Shown here piece after piece: positions 43,231-55,200 of a stretch of DNA of 64,000 nt (the stretch's first letter is position 1; each line of letters opens with the position of its first letter). The stretch lies in contig MU859094.1 in the NCBI GenBank assembly GCA_033297205.1, positions 173,965-237,964 of the forward strand, written 5' to 3'. The DNA is from Pseudoneurospora amorphoporcata (lineage: Eukaryota > Ascomycota > Sordariomycetes > Sordariales > Sordariaceae). The translations under genes were made by a program, and so were the position numbers. The notes under the pieces were generated by a model, which was not told the DNA's origin, ran no database searches, and saw only the letters and a program-made list of their open reading frames with translations.

Positions 43231-45735
43231 ATGACGTCCCCATACACCCACGGCTATACGGGCCAGTACGGCGAACCCCCGCGCGAAGCCGGTTCCCGCC
43301 GCCGAAAACTCGCCGCCATGGCTGGAAGCGTCTACCGCGCCGGCGTGGCGGCCGCTTCCGAGATCCGCGAGCAATACAGCCAAACGCGCGGCATGGGCGA
43401 TGGGTCGCCAGAGCAGGTGGACATCCCCGGCGCGTTCCCGGAGGTGCCTATTATCCACAAGGGCGAGGAGCAGTTGATCTTGTTTCCTTCGTACGCAAAG
43501 AGGCATGTTAAGGGTTTGCACCTGCCTAGGCGGCCTACGGACCTGGGCGGGAATGCGTACGGCACGCCGAACGGGGGCGGGAACGGCATTGGCCCGGGCG
43601 TGGATGAACGCGATTACTGGACGGCCGAGTGGAATAGACATGAGGATGAGAAGGCGGTGGTAGATGTGGATATTAGAGGGTGGATATATATGCCGCCTCG
43701 AGGCCCCATGTCGAGGAAGAATCGCATGGTGATGGGAGTTGCGAGACGGTTGAGCGGGTTGCCACAGGCTGCGGCGCCGCAGGCTGGAGCAGGACCGCAG
43801 CAGGGAAGCGGTAATTTGCGGAGGGCGGTGACTACTGATCTGGAAGGGCTTGGGGAAGAGGAGAGGATTGCGAAGGAGGCGAGGGAGATTGAAAGGAGGG
43901 GACAAGGCGAGAAGGAGGCGGCTGTCAGGGGAGAGTACAGCGAGCGACCTCAGGCTGACGACTTGGACGATGGGTTTGGGGCCATGAGGCAACGACGCTC
44001 GCCATCACCGCCGAGTCCGACGGCACCGGTGAGGACAAACTCGGGCTTGGGAGCGTTTCCTTCAGAGATGACCGAGGCCGAGTTGGCAGCTGCGAACGCG
44101 AACCTGAATGCGCGTTTGGCGCCCTTCATGGTTACGCCGCTAGTTGGGCTGCCCATCACGCTCTTCTTGTACAATGACGAGCGGTCCAAGTCCAAGACGA
44201 TTGAGACGAATGCGTCAGGTCACTTTATTGCTCGCGTCCCGTTGGACTTTGTCCCGACACACTTCCGGGTGCTGGCCAGCGAGAACATTTCAACAACCCA
44301 GCCCGTCGAGGTCATCGAGCCTAGGGGAGTTAGTCTGATCAGCGACGTCGACGACACGATCAAGCGGTCGAATATCAACGGTGGTGCTCGGGAGATCTTC
44401 AGGAACACCTTTGTTCGAGAATTGGCGGACCAGACTATTGACGGAGTCAAGGAGCTGTATACTGGTCTGCATAAGATGGGAGTGAAGCTTCATTATGTTT
44501 CCAACAGTCCGTGGCAGCTATATCCGGTATTGGCCACCTTCTTTCACAAAGCCGGGCTACCTCCTGGCTCGATAGATCTGAAGCAGTACAGCGGTATGCT
44601 GCAGGGTATCTTTGAGCCAGTGGCCGAAAGGAAGAAGGGCACATTGGAGAGGATATTACGGGATTTTCCCGAAAGGAAGTTCTTGCTTGTGGGCGACAGC
44701 GGAGAGGCTGATCTGGAGGTCTACACCGATCTAGTGCTGGCTTATCCCGGAAGGGTATTGGCCGTGTTCATCAGAGATGTCACCACACCGGAGCAAGTGG
44801 ATCCGGGGTATTTCACTTCGAACATGCAGGCCACGGACAGAAACAAAGCGCTTGAAAGGAGCGACAGCAATAGGAGGAGGGCTGCAACAACTACGAACGT
44901 TAGGAGTCAGCCGGCGCCGGCGCCGCCGCCGCCGCCGAGACTTCCGCCACGGTCATCTCCTCAGCCCAAGGGGCCGGTCATGGGTGATCTAATCGATCTA
45001 TCTGATGAGCCCCGGTCCACCAGTCTCAACGCCATGCACGGGAGTCAATCAACAAGTGACATGCCGCAAAGAAAGGGCCCACCACCACGTCCCGCCAAAC
45101 CTACTGCCTTACGCAGCTCGCCAGCAGAGATCAGTACCGGCGGTGCTCCTCCCCCCTATCCCCCCCGTCCAAGCACTTCGCACCAGAACTCTTCGGCGTC
45201 AGCGTCCGCATCCGGGTCGGGATCAGGATCAAGAGGTCCCGCCCCTCCCCCTCCACCACCCCGTCGCACCAACACGGCCAACCTTTCCCAACAACAGCCA
45301 CCCAACCCGCCACCCCGCCGCGTCCAAACCACCAACTCGTCCAATTACGACTCGGACACAGACGAATGGGGTCTTCCCCTTCCGCTCGAGAACCGCGCGC
45401 TAGGCGGCCATGGTAGTCGCTCCAACACCTTCCTTCCCGTTCGCCCGGCTACTTCGTACGACACGATGAATGGGCTCAATGGTGCTTCTGTGTATGGCAC
45501 GGGCAACACGGCAGGGAACGGCGGGGCAAACTCGCCGGTGAACAAGAAGCTGGAAATCTGGCTGAGGAGACTGGCGGAGGCGCATGATGTTTTGGAGAAG
45601 CAGGGGGTCAAGTTGTATACGTGGAAAGAGGGGAAGGATGTGGTGGCGGAGGCGGAGGGGATTGTTAGGGAGGCGATGAGGGCGGTTGAAAGACAGCAGC
45701 AGGGAACTAGTGGGATTGGGGGAGGGAGGTCATAG
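43231..45735 (+). CDS. app1: App1-type phosphatidate phosphatase (DUF2183)
   Basis: One exon from the first in-frame ATG gives 834 aa. Yeast App1 is a Mg-dependent phosphatidate phosphatase that converts phosphatidate to diacylglycerol at cortical actin patches during endocytosis. The catalytic region contains the HAD-type motif DVDDTIKRS (about residues 371-379, the DxDxT signature) followed by LYTGLHKMGVKLHYVSNSPW, LKQYSGMLQGIFEP and FLLVGDSGEADLEVY, all diagnostic. An N-terminal region has a basic patch (SRRRKLAAMAGSVYRAGVAAAS), and the middle carries a conserved segment (VTPLVGLPITLFLYNDERSK). The C-terminal third is Pro-rich (PAPAPPPPPRLPPRSSPQPK and PPPPPRRTN), suited to SH3 binding as in yeast App1. 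The final 60 residues form a helical region. A stop-free frame of about 188 codons precedes the ATG without another ATG. Confidence 0.93.
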   Translation: MTSPYTHGYTGQYGEPPREAGSRRRKLAAMAGSVYRAGVAAASEIREQYSQTRGMGDGSPEQVDIPGAFPEVPIIHKGEEQLILFPSYAKRHVKGLHLPRRPTDLGGNAYGTPNGGGNGIGPGVDERDYWTAEWNRHEDEKAVVDVDIRGWIYMPPRGPMSRKNRMVMGVARRLSGLPQAAAPQAGAGPQQGSGNLRRAVTTDLEGLGEEERIAKEAREIERRGQGEKEAAVRGEYSERPQADDLDDGFGAMRQRRSPSPPSPTAPVRTNSGLGAFPSEMTEAELAAANANLNARLAPFMVTPLVGLPITLFLYNDERSKSKTIETNASGHFIARVPLDFVPTHFRVLASENISTTQPVEVIEPRGVSLISDVDDTIKRSNINGGAREIFRNTFVRELADQTIDGVKELYTGLHKMGVKLHYVSNSPWQLYPVLATFFHKAGLPPGSIDLKQYSGMLQGIFEPVAERKKGTLERILRDFPERKFLLVGDSGEADLEVYTDLVLAYPGRVLAVFIRDVTTPEQVDPGYFTSNMQATDRNKALERSDSNRRRAATTTNVRSQPAPAPPPPPRLPPRSSPQPKGPVMGDLIDLSDEPRSTSLNAMHGSQSTSDMPQRKGPPPRPAKPTALRSSPAEISTGGAPPPYPPRPSTSHQNSSASASASGSGSGSRGPAPPPPPPRRTNTANLSQQQPPNPPPRRVQTTNSSNYDSDTDEWGLPLPLENRALGGHGSRSNTFLPVRPATSYDTMNGLNGASVYGTGNTAGNGGANSPVNKKLEIWLRRLAEAHDVLEKQGVKLYTWKEGKDVVAEAEGIVREAMRAVERQQQGTSGIGGGRS

Positions 45736-46383
45736 TGTGATGGCTGCGTTGGTTGTAGCTGTGGAGATGTCAGGGAGGTGGAAGAGGTTATTTGGAATGC
45801 GGATGTGTGTGTTTTTGGGAAGGGAAAAGAGAAGAAGAAGGGGTGGTTTAGTTTGGGCAGCAGGTCTCATAGTCATGGTAAAGGTCATGGCAGGAGGAGG
45901 AGGGCAAGGTGGTCTACGGGTGTGGTTGATAGTTGGGTTGGACGTTGAGGACAAGAGGGACATGTTTCTGACAGCATAGATGGAGTGGTGTATTGCTACT
46001 ACAGTATAGAGTATATAGTTGTCCATTTGCAGTGACTCCCCGACATTCGAAACAAGGTTCTACTTGGCAATTGTCACAGTCCTGTGTTTACTTTCTCAGG
46101 GGCTCCCGGCCGTAGTATGTATGTACGGAACGTCCGGCCGTAGCAGCCGATGCTAGATCCCGGCCTTTGCGTGGACCCCGGCAATCACAAGCGGAATAGG
46201 CGTATCCATTTCCCGTGGAACCCAGCCGTTGATCGTCAGCCCCTCCTCAGTTGTCGCTCAACCTCGCCTTTCGCCTTTGAGAGCATCATTCCCAGTCAAC
46301 CCATCTTTATTACTTTACCACAACCTCACCACCTACCAGACCTCAATCACTACCGAAACCTCACGTATCATCAACCGCCCAAA
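45736..46383. other. Intergenic region and leader of the flavin-reductase-like gene
   Basis: About 650 bp between two tandem genes, including the App1 3' UTR and a C-rich leader ending CCAAAATG. The in-frame open stretch from 46150 lacks good codon bias before the ATG and is treated as leader. Confidence 0.55.
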
Positions 46384-47343
46384 ATGTCCACCAAGCCCCT
46401 AACCGCCGCCGAAAAGACGGCCGAGTTCGAGAAGGTCCTCGGCCGCGACCGCCACGGCAACTTCAAGGAAATCGAAGCCTCTCGTCCCGCCTTCGACCCC
46501 TCTGGCAAATTCACCTACGTGCAAACGCCGCAACCAAACTGGACCTTGGGCTCGGGCGCCAACCAGCTCGCCTCGTCGCCAGAACAAGAAGGAGCCAAGG
46601 GAGAGAAGAAGCAGATCGCCATCGACCCCTACGCCCCGGGCCGCCCCGCAGCATTCAACTACAAGCTCGTCATCTCGGCCATTGTGCCGCGGCCGCTCGC
46701 GCTCCTGTCGACGCGGTCCCTCAACGCCGACGGCACCACGGCCAATGAGAACCTGGCGCCCTTCTCCTACTTCAACGTCATCGCGCACGACCCGCCCCTG
46801 TTCGCGCTCGGCCTCGTCACCCCCGTCGCGCCGGCCTCGCGCGCCAAGGACTCGATGCGCATCCTGCACGAGACGGGCGAGTGCGTCATCAACATCATGA
46901 GCAGCCCCTTCATCGAGGCCGCCAACGCGTGCAGCGTCAACTCCCCCGCCGGCCTGTCCGAGTGGGTCATCAGCGGCCTGACGCCCGTGTACGACACCCA
47001 GACGGTCAAGGCGCCGAGGGCCAAGGAGGCGTGTTTCGCCGTCGAGTGCAAGCTGGTGCATGTCAAGGAGTTTGAGAGCCGGAGTAACCCCGGGGAGACC
47101 AACACCACGCTGGTGGTGGTCGAGGGGACGAGGTTCTGGGTGGACGAGGCGGCCATCAATGAGGAGAGAAGTGTCATGAATTTGGACGTTTACAGACCGT
47201 TGGCGAGAATGGCGGGCATTACGTACGCCGTTGTTAGGGAGGGGTTCGAGCTGCAGAGGCCCGATTTCGAGAGGGATGTTGGCGGCTTGGAGGGCTATGA
47301 GAGGATGAAGAGGGAGCAGGAAGAGAAGAGGGGGAGGAAGTAG
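46384..47343 (+). CDS. Flavin-reductase-like FMN-binding split-barrel protein
   Basis: One exon, 319 aa, starting at an ATG in the preferred CCAAAATG context. After about 75 N-terminal residues the protein enters a flavin reductase-like domain (about 80-280). Its features are YKLVISAIVPRPLALLSTRS, the FMN-binding phrase NLAPFSYFNVIAHDPPLFAL, and ETGECVINIMSSPFIEAANAC. This layout is typical of the fungal and bacterial flavoredoxin/DIM6-NTAB type of conserved oxidoreductase. Such proteins bind FMN and may reduce flavin or other acceptors with NAD(P)H. The physiological substrate is not evident. No targeting peptide or membrane segment is seen, so a cytosolic location is likely. The C-terminus is a short Lys/Glu/Arg-rich helix. 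It ends convergently 433 bp from the phosphodiesterase gene. Confidence 0.9.
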   Translation: MSTKPLTAAEKTAEFEKVLGRDRHGNFKEIEASRPAFDPSGKFTYVQTPQPNWTLGSGANQLASSPEQEGAKGEKKQIAIDPYAPGRPAAFNYKLVISAIVPRPLALLSTRSLNADGTTANENLAPFSYFNVIAHDPPLFALGLVTPVAPASRAKDSMRILHETGECVINIMSSPFIEAANACSVNSPAGLSEWVISGLTPVYDTQTVKAPRAKEACFAVECKLVHVKEFESRSNPGETNTTLVVVEGTRFWVDEAAINEERSVMNLDVYRPLARMAGITYAVVREGFELQRPDFERDVGGLEGYERMKREQEEKRGRK

Positions 47344-47776
47344 ACTAGAGAGGGGGGCTGATAAATGGTGGCTCAGGGCTTTTTCTATACATACAGGTGA
47401 GATAAAAGGAGCTACTATAGAATAGAATAGAGGACGGGATAAATGATCAAATAGATAGATGAATGAATGAATGGACATGCTATTATATCGCATTGGATAA
47501 CCTCCTCGTTGCATTCGGCTTGCACCGGCCGGAAGCCCCTGACAAAGTAAACAGGACTATCATCTTTCTCTCAATTGGTACCGAACATGCCCTTTACCAC
47601 ACAAGACCTAGCCACTCCAAACCGCAAACCGAAAAACTTGTTCAGATTCTCAAAAAAAAAAAAAAAAAAAAAAAAGTGGTATCATTTACCATTAATTGTA
47701 AGACTAAAACATGACCCAAGAATCAAATAGAAACAACCATATATATATATATATATATATACTCCCCCTTTTGTAA
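47344..47776. other. Convergent intergenic region with simple repeats
   Basis: Shared 3' flank of two converging genes. It holds a 24-base A tract (47652-47675) and an AT repeat (47739-47761). No coding frame is supported. Confidence 0.6.
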
Positions 47777-49290
47777 CTAGACAAACACCTCCTGCCCAGC
47801 AAAACTCAGCACCCACTCCACCCCCAACCGAACTTCCTCCTCATGTTCCGCCAACTGCTCCATAATCACCTCGCCCGCGCTCGGCCCGTCCACCATCCTG
47901 TCCTTAACATGAATAATCACCACCTTGAGTCCCTCCAGCGGCTGCTCCGGCAGCCGTCTCGCCAGCTCCGCGTTGACGTCCACGTCGGCATTGGAGTCCG
48001 TATCCATCATGTCTTGCGTCGCGCCGTTGAGGTAGAGCGACATGGACGTGGCCGGTGTGACGTTCGAGGCCGACGATACGAGACCTGACCCTGACGGTGT
48101 CCCGGAATTGGAGGACGAGGACGGGTTCTGCAGAGGGTGCTTAAGTTGCGACAAGTGCACGGCTGCTGGGGCTGCTGCTGGGGCTGGCAGGGCCGGGTTG
48201 GACATGTTGGACGACATGGACATTGCGTTGGAGGTTGGGGAGAACGAGGGGGAGCCGTAGCTGTACGGGGAGGTAGGTGCCGAGAGGTGGAATTGCGGGA
48301 GGTCAGCTGCTCGGGAGAGGCCGCCGCCCATTTGGTGTTGTTGGAGCGAGGTGTTGAATTGCGGCTGGTGGTTGACTGTGGCGCGCTGCTGGAAGTCGTC
48401 GAGAGACATCTCGCCTGTTGGGGTGGCGAGGTGGGGGGTGTCCATGACGAAACCGGTTGGGTTGCGAGGGTTGACGCCGTCCTTGTCGTGAAGGGAGGTG
48501 GTGCTTGCTGCTGCTGCGGCAGCGGCGGCTTGGGCGGAGCTGGAGCTGAGACGGTTTCCGTAGCGCTTGCCGGATTTGGGGGAGATGGCGTCTTCGGTTG
48601 GATGTCGGGGGTCTTGTTGTTGCTGTGATGGCTGTGGCTGTTGTTGGTTTTTGTCTGCTCCTGCTGCTGTTGATGGTTCCCGTTTGGTCCTGAATCTCGG
48701 GTTGGTGCTGGCCGCTCGCGCGTGGGATGTTATCGTCCTTCGTCGGGTGTTGCGGTCCTCCTCCTCGGCACGCTTGCGCTTCTTATCGCTGCTGGCGTTT
48801 CCGTAGTCCGAGTAACTCCTTCCCATGGGACCCGGACGGCTTGTGGATTGGCGCTTGATGCCGTGTTCCTTCTCGTACTGTCTGCGCAGGATATCCATCC
48901 TCGCGGCTGTTACCTCCTCGGCCAGAACGGTCATCTCCTGGACAATGTACCTCGGTGTGAGGTGTCCGAACAGGCGATCATCCGCCTGAGAATCGTCGAA
49001 GCTACACTCGATGAAGATGGCAGTGAGCTTCCCACTGGCAATCTTGGGAGCGGCTTCTCGCCATATGTTTCGGTTCCGTGGTGACAAACTGACGGAATCT
49101 GGCTCAACGTCGCCAAAGATGATGAGTTCCCTCCCTGTTGTCACATCGCGAATGAAGTAGGCCGAGCTGTCACAAACACAAATTGATTCACCTGTCGCAT
49201 GTCCTCCTCCACCGAATCCTGAGATGGAGTTGCTACGACCACCGCCGCCGAACAGGTTCCCAGGGTGAATGGACATGCGGTCCTGGTCTC

Positions 49291-49330
<40 letters not shown>

Positions 49331-50356
49331 TTGAATGAAAGCGGCAAGACTGTTGCTAGCCGCAGATATGCTATTGTGATGAGCCAACCCACGGGGTCCC
49401 AAATGAGACAGGGTGGGGCTCATGACGCTCATGGGCGATGGTCCCATGGATGCGGCATCGAAGCTCGCCGGACGCGTAAGGCTGCCGCTGCCGCGATGAG
49501 TGTGCCTCTCAAAGCAATGACCATGACTGACAGCCCAGACCTTGACGGCGAGGTCATCAGTGATCTCCAGATAGCCCTTTGACTCGCCCTCTCCCAGCGC
49601 TGGCGATCCTCCCTCCACCAGGCGCGTGTACGTCACCAGCCCAACTCCGTTGTTTTCGTCACTCAGGTTCGGCCAGATGACGTTGTTGAAGATGTGAGTC
49701 TTGAAAGCTGCTATCGTGTGGGGTAGACCGGCGAGTTTCTTGGGCCGGGAACTACCTAGACCTGCTGTGTTGATGACAAAGCCGGCGATATGGTCGAGAT
49801 GAGGGTGTGTTATTAGGTATGTGTCGATCAAGGTCCGGTGGATGAAGGATGCATTGGCAGACGATGCAGCCGTGGGAAGCTGGAGCCCAGCAAACGGCCC
49901 CGTGGTGAGGGTATATGGCAGAGCGTGTTCTTGGTCCTCGCCAAGCGTAGCTGGTTGCGTCTTGGCCAGGATTTTCTCAATGGCACCGAGGTGTACGCCT
50001 GCATCGACGGCAATGACTGACCCTCTCCTCCAGCCGGCGGCTATTGGGCGTACGAGGAATGCTGTGACATTGGACTCGAGAGGTCCTCCACCAGAGCCCT
50101 GATGAGTACATGTTAGCGGAACATGACTGTCATTGTGATGGGTGACATGTCTAAAACGCGTTGAGTGACGCCCAGCCATTGTTCCCGAGCCGAGACACTG
50201 AACAAAGAGGAGATGAAGGTAGTCACTCACCAGAACGATGACTTGCAAGGCCGGTGCGGGAGGAGGGTTTTCTTTGTTTGATGTCTCGTGGCCGCTGGTG
50301 ATGTTGATAGCGTTGGCCTCTCCGGGGTCACCATTGGCGCCGCCGCCGCCGCCCAT
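47777..50356 (-). CDS. pde1: Class II 3',5'-cyclic-nucleotide phosphodiesterase (low-affinity cAMP PDE)
   Basis: Two exons on the minus strand, 50356-50231 and 50098-47777, give 815 aa. The splice creates the family-typical strand LQVIVLGSGGGPLESNVTAF. The metal-binding signature THPHLDHIAG lies at about residues 139-148, followed later by DSSAYFIRD, LIIFGDVEPDS and IFIECSFDDSQADDRLFGHL, as in yeast Pde1. The enzyme hydrolyses cAMP to AMP and limits protein kinase A signalling. The protein is much longer than yeast Pde1 (369 aa) because low-complexity sequence is inserted: a 14-residue Gln run, a Ser/Gly segment, and about 250 residues rich in Gln, Pro and Ser before the C-terminal motif VVIIHVKDRMVDGPSAGEV. 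The start was set at 50356, the first ATG; a GTG two codons earlier is not needed. The intron has 132 nt and no in-frame stop. Confidence 0.93.
49292..49333 (-). repeat. CAG repeat encoding poly-Gln in the phosphodiesterase
   Basis: On the coding (minus) strand this is a CAA/CAG run giving 14 consecutive Gln residues. It lies in a loop between conserved blocks of the enzyme, so its length could vary without destroying the fold. Confidence 0.95.
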
Positions 50357-52228
50357 GTCCACAGATATTGAAATCTCTCAGAGGCTGGGTGAGTGAGCCG
50401 ATGAATTTGAAACCCTTCCCTTTTGAGGTCCTTGGCGGCGATGATATGAGGAAGGCGATGGATGGGTCACCTCTGGAGGTCGTTGTTCCCTTGAGATTTG
50501 GTAGACGCGATGCGCTGGGGAAATACGCTAGCTCGTTCGTGTAGCGCTCGAGCGAATGAATGAATGCCCGCGAGATCTGGAGGTGACACCCTTTGCACGT
50601 CCGTAGTATGTTTGATTGTCTGTAGTACAACAACCCTTGAGCGGCCTTTCTTCCTTGTGAGACGATATATGTATATATTTGAAGAAGTGTTCGAGAATGA
50701 GGGAGTGGGAAAGTGCATGTCAGTGTGTGCAAGCATTCCCGTCACTGTGTCTTTGTGCGTCAAAGCGCTGAAGGGGTCCCCGACTCCCCGATTACATACA
50801 TACCTAGACTTAGTGGGTGGGGTAAGGGAATAACTCCAGACTATTCCATATCCTCACTATTGTCCTCTCTACCTGCACAATCCAATCAATCGGGATCTGG
50901 GGAACCGATAAGAAAACAACCCGGGGTTTCCCAGATCTGGTACTCGGCAACAGGAACCCGCCCATTCTGATGGCAACATGGTCAGACCATGTCATGTCCC
51001 ATATTCCTTTGTGTACGCCGGAAGGACCCTGGAGCGCTCGCAGCCGTGCAACGCTGGGGCCCAAGGAAGCCAAACCGTACGTCGTTGTATCGTTTCATGT
51101 TCGGCTTGTCTCGAATCTTTCCCGAGTGTTGGACAAATGAACTTGGAATCCACGGGCTCGCCGTACCTGACGAGACGGTACAAGCCAAGTCGGAAAGCGT
51201 CATCTGTTGCTTTGGTCACTGTGCGACGGCGATGCCGTTCGTCAGTTTGGCCCTTTCCCTTCATGATAAACTTGCTTCCAGGTTGATAAACGCGATTCGT
51301 TAGCTTAGCACTACACCCTCATGTTATCACAACCTTGTCACTTTTCTCCACAAAAAAAACAACATAATAACATCACATTCCGACTTTTTCTGCTTCTGAA
51401 TGACGAGACGAGACAAGGTTCGATCCAGCCAATAAAAGGCCTGCTCTTGCCTCCCCGGATTTCCAGCATAGTACCTATGACGAACGACGCCAAGAGGTGG
51501 GTGGTGTTCGTTCGCTCGGGTGGCCCGACCTCGACCCGCTCTCCTTCAATGCTGTGTTACCACCACCACACATCCACTTGCCAATTGGTGACGAACGGGA
51601 CAGTCTCACTCTCACACGACAGGGCAATGTCGTGCCATGATCGTTCAAGGGAGAGAAATAGATGATGGCATTGGAAAAACTGATTACAGCGCACGTAGCT
51701 TTGGCTTGCGGAAAGCCGTGTAGTTGATATTACAAAATTACACGAATGAGGAAAAGGAATAACAATAAGAATAATAAGAAAAAGAGGAAGAAGATCTTTC
51801 ATGTATGTAATAAACGTCACGAATAATACATGGGACTAAAGACCAAAGATCACCTGAATGATAAGACAAGGAACCGACAGGTCTATGTGCCATTACGAAG
51901 ACAGACCATGTTAAAAAACTTAAGGTAGCTATGTTCATGGTGGCCAGCACCGATACTTGTTATTGTTATGTTGTTTGTGAAGGGTATCTACCTTATCTAT
52001 CTATCCATGTCCAAATCCCAACGCCTCTTCTTTATCCCGTATCTACGCTCCGTTTAGCCGAGGGAGAGTTATTCAAACCTTTCGTATCCAATAAAAATCT
52101 TCTTGCAAAAATGTTTCCTTTTTCCATACTTACTTGTAATACGGAAAAACGTCGTGTCAAAGAACTCATCTACCATGTAGATATGTACTCTTATCAAGCA
52201 CCTTTACCATCACCCAGACCTTCAGCCA
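50357..52228. other. Intergenic region between phosphodiesterase and Q-rich genes
   Basis: About 1.9 kb: the promoter and leader of the phosphodiesterase gene on one side and the 3' flank of the Q-rich gene on the other. Open frames up to 134 codons exist but have no consistent bias or start context. AATAA-rich sequence near 51760-51785 may belong to a 3' end. Confidence 0.5.
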
Positions 52229-55200
52229 TCAAGGATCACTCCTCCACCTCCTCTTTCCGCCCTCAAGTTGCCCCTTCCTCTCCGTCTTTTCAGCAAACTG
52301 CATCAGCAGTCCCTGATGATACGGCGTCATCCTGCTCACCCGGTCCCTCAGCACCTCTCCCCAATTTTCCGGTCTCCAGTTCTGCAAAAACAGTGGGGTG
52401 ATAGCCACCTGAACCGACTGCGGCGCATGGCTTATAACATCCTCCTGTAAATGTTCAGGTAACTGGTTCAGCTGCTGTCCCAGGAAAGTAGCCCGCGACC
52501 GCGTAAGCGGGGATCCAGACGCGTTGCCGAGTTGTTCACCTAGATCGTGCGCTAGCGCGAGGGAGCTGCGACGCGTGCGACGCTGGCTTGATGACGGGAG
52601 GGGTGGGGGGCCCATGTTTCCGCTCCGGTTTGGAGTTTGGCTAGTTGTGCCTGTGCTGGTGCTGGTGCGTGATTTCTTTGAGCCTGGCGTTGGTGTACCC
52701 TCTTGGTATTCTTCGTCTTCCTCACCGGCCGAGTTGCGCTTCCTTTTGTTGGCGCTGCTTGTCAAAGGTGCTGGTGTCCCCTGTTGACTTCCCCCACCCG
52801 GAGCCGGTGTTCCATTGCGGCCTTTTCGCTCATTATCTAGACGAGTATACATCACCAAATCTCCCCTGTGGTTGTCAATCGTGTTGCCCGCCGCGGTCCT
52901 CTTCGCCCGGTTCTTTGCTCGGGCAGGCACTTCCTCGGCAACATGGTTATCCGTCAGCCGTCGCCAGAGACAGTTGTCGTGTGGGATATCAGGCACCACA
53001 GTCTGGAAGGGATTATAGCGCTGGCCCGTGTTAGCTTCCTGGTGCCGCAGCCGAACGTAGCGGTCCCATTGCTCGTTCTTCCACTGCCGGTACGTGTCGT
53101 GCAGGTTATGGTCGCGGTTGAGGGAGGCGGCGTTTTTTTCTTCGAAGCGGTGGTGGCGCACGTCCGCTTCGATCCGGAAGTTGTACAGACCGGGACGCTC
53201 TTGCACGTCCCACACGAGGTAGCCGGCGTCAAAGGCCTTCTCGAAACACCATAGGTGCATGTAACCTGCGTTGTTATAGGGGTCGTAATAGTCGCCCGTG
53301 TGGTGTGAGTTCTCGTCAAATGCAATGCGGTGGAAACCCTTGGTGATTGTGCCCTTGGCTACTGGACATTCATTGTACCTGCATTTTGAGGCGTTGGCTT
53401 GCGCGTATCGGTCCGAGACTAAAAGGGGCAGGTTTTGAATCCACAGCGTTAGGTGCCTGTTGGGTCGGTTTGGATGGCCCTCGCCGCGGAAGAAGACGGA
53501 GAGCTGCGATGCTGTGTATTGTTTCGAGTGTACCAGCTCGGCCCGGGCCAACGGCTGGCTGTTGGCGTAAGAAAACAGCTTCGCCGGGCCCTTTGGTCGT
53601 CCCTCTTCATCGTACTCGGTGCCCCAGGCTTGCGTGTGTGCTCTGTAGTAGTATACGTGGTGGGGATGGATACCACCACTTTGGTTGCGGAATTTGGAGG
53701 CTCGGATCTTGACTACCTCGTTGCCGGACCCCGGCGCTACCCACCTTTCTGGGTGCAAAGTATTGGGTGGGAAAACGGGAGGAGTCACCACCGGAGGCGG
53801 GTGTAGCTCTGGGGGCGCAGATCCTATGGCCGGTGGATGATTGGCATCTGGAGTCCCGCCGTTATTATTCTGAACGGCATGTGGACTGGCACTACCATGT
53901 CCAGGCTGTGGTTGAACTCCTGGGTGAGGTTGGCCTCCCACACCGAACTGTGAACCGGGGAATTGCTGGTATCCGGGGGCAGGCTGGACAACACCTCCTG
54001 CACCATATTGAGAGCTGGCGGCCTGCTGATTCCCGGGGTAAAGGTGCTGATTGTTACCTCCGGCAACATTCGGCCAACCGGCCGGTTGGTCTTCAGCTAT
54101 GGGACTCAAGTGGCCACTACCGCCCCCTTGAAGAGGCTGTGGACTGTTGTACTGTTGAAATCCAGGGTCCAAATAACCACTTGCACCTCCATGGCCATGT
54201 TGCCTGCCGTTGATCTGGTTAAGTTGTTGATTTACAGGAGCCAAGTAGCCACTCACGCCTCCTTGAGGAGTTGGTGCACGGCTGGCTTGCTGGCTGCCAT
54301 TGTTAGACTGGCGACCAATACCTCCTTGGCCGTGTTGCATGCCGTTGAACTGGCCAGGTTGTTGATTCCCAGGAGCCATGTAGCCACCCGCGCCTCCTTG
54401 AGGAGTATGTACACGGCTGGGGTGCTGGCTTCCATGATTAAACTGGCCACCACCGGTTACATAACCGGTTTGCACACCGCCTAGTTGCTGGTGTCCATTG
54501 TGAAGGTTAAGGAGATCCATAGCAACTTCTTGATCGTTGGGTACATTGTTGAATTGCTGGCCTGCATTGTTGAACTGGCCACCACCGACTTGCTGATATC
54601 CGGTGTTGTTGACCCCACCGGTGCCTCCTTGGCCATTTTGTCCGTTGTTGAGTTGATGGAATTGATTATGAAACTGACCAGCGTGTCCACCGCCCAAGTT
54701 AAGGAGGTCATAGGCAGCTTCTGCTTGGCCATATTGTCCATTATTGAATTGTTGGGCTCCACTGTTGACTTGCTGTTGACCTCGGTTGTTAAACTGTCCA
54801 TCTGTGCCTCTCTGTCCTTGACCGGTTTGTACCCCGCCAAACTGCTGGTATTCATTGTTGAACTGGTTGACTTGCTGTCTTTCAGGATCAGGATACCTGT
54901 AGGCACCCACGCCTGCTGGAGCGGCCTGTGGTTGGGCATACTGCTGGTTTTCACGGTGAGGTTGTTGAGTAGCACCTGGAGCAGCTTGTGGTTGAGCAAA
55001 GTGCTGAACTTGAGGCAGAGAGGCTGGTAGGAGAATGATTTCTGGAACAGCTTGTTGGCCAGTATATTGCTGAAACTGAGGTTGATGTTGTTGGGTTGCA
55101 CCTCCTTGACCATTTTCTGTCCGGTTGTTCTGGTTGAGTTGTTGATTTTCAGGTTGAAAGTGGCCACCAATTCCTCCTTGAGGAGCTTGTGAGCGGGTGA

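Noticed and set aside
46399..47514. A 371-codon minus-strand frame
   Set aside because: Antisense shadow of the flavin-reductase-like gene, whose sense product has recognisable motifs and a good start.
51931..52401. A 156-codon plus-strand frame
   Set aside because: Its 3' part is antisense to the Q-rich gene and its 5' part lacks codon bias.
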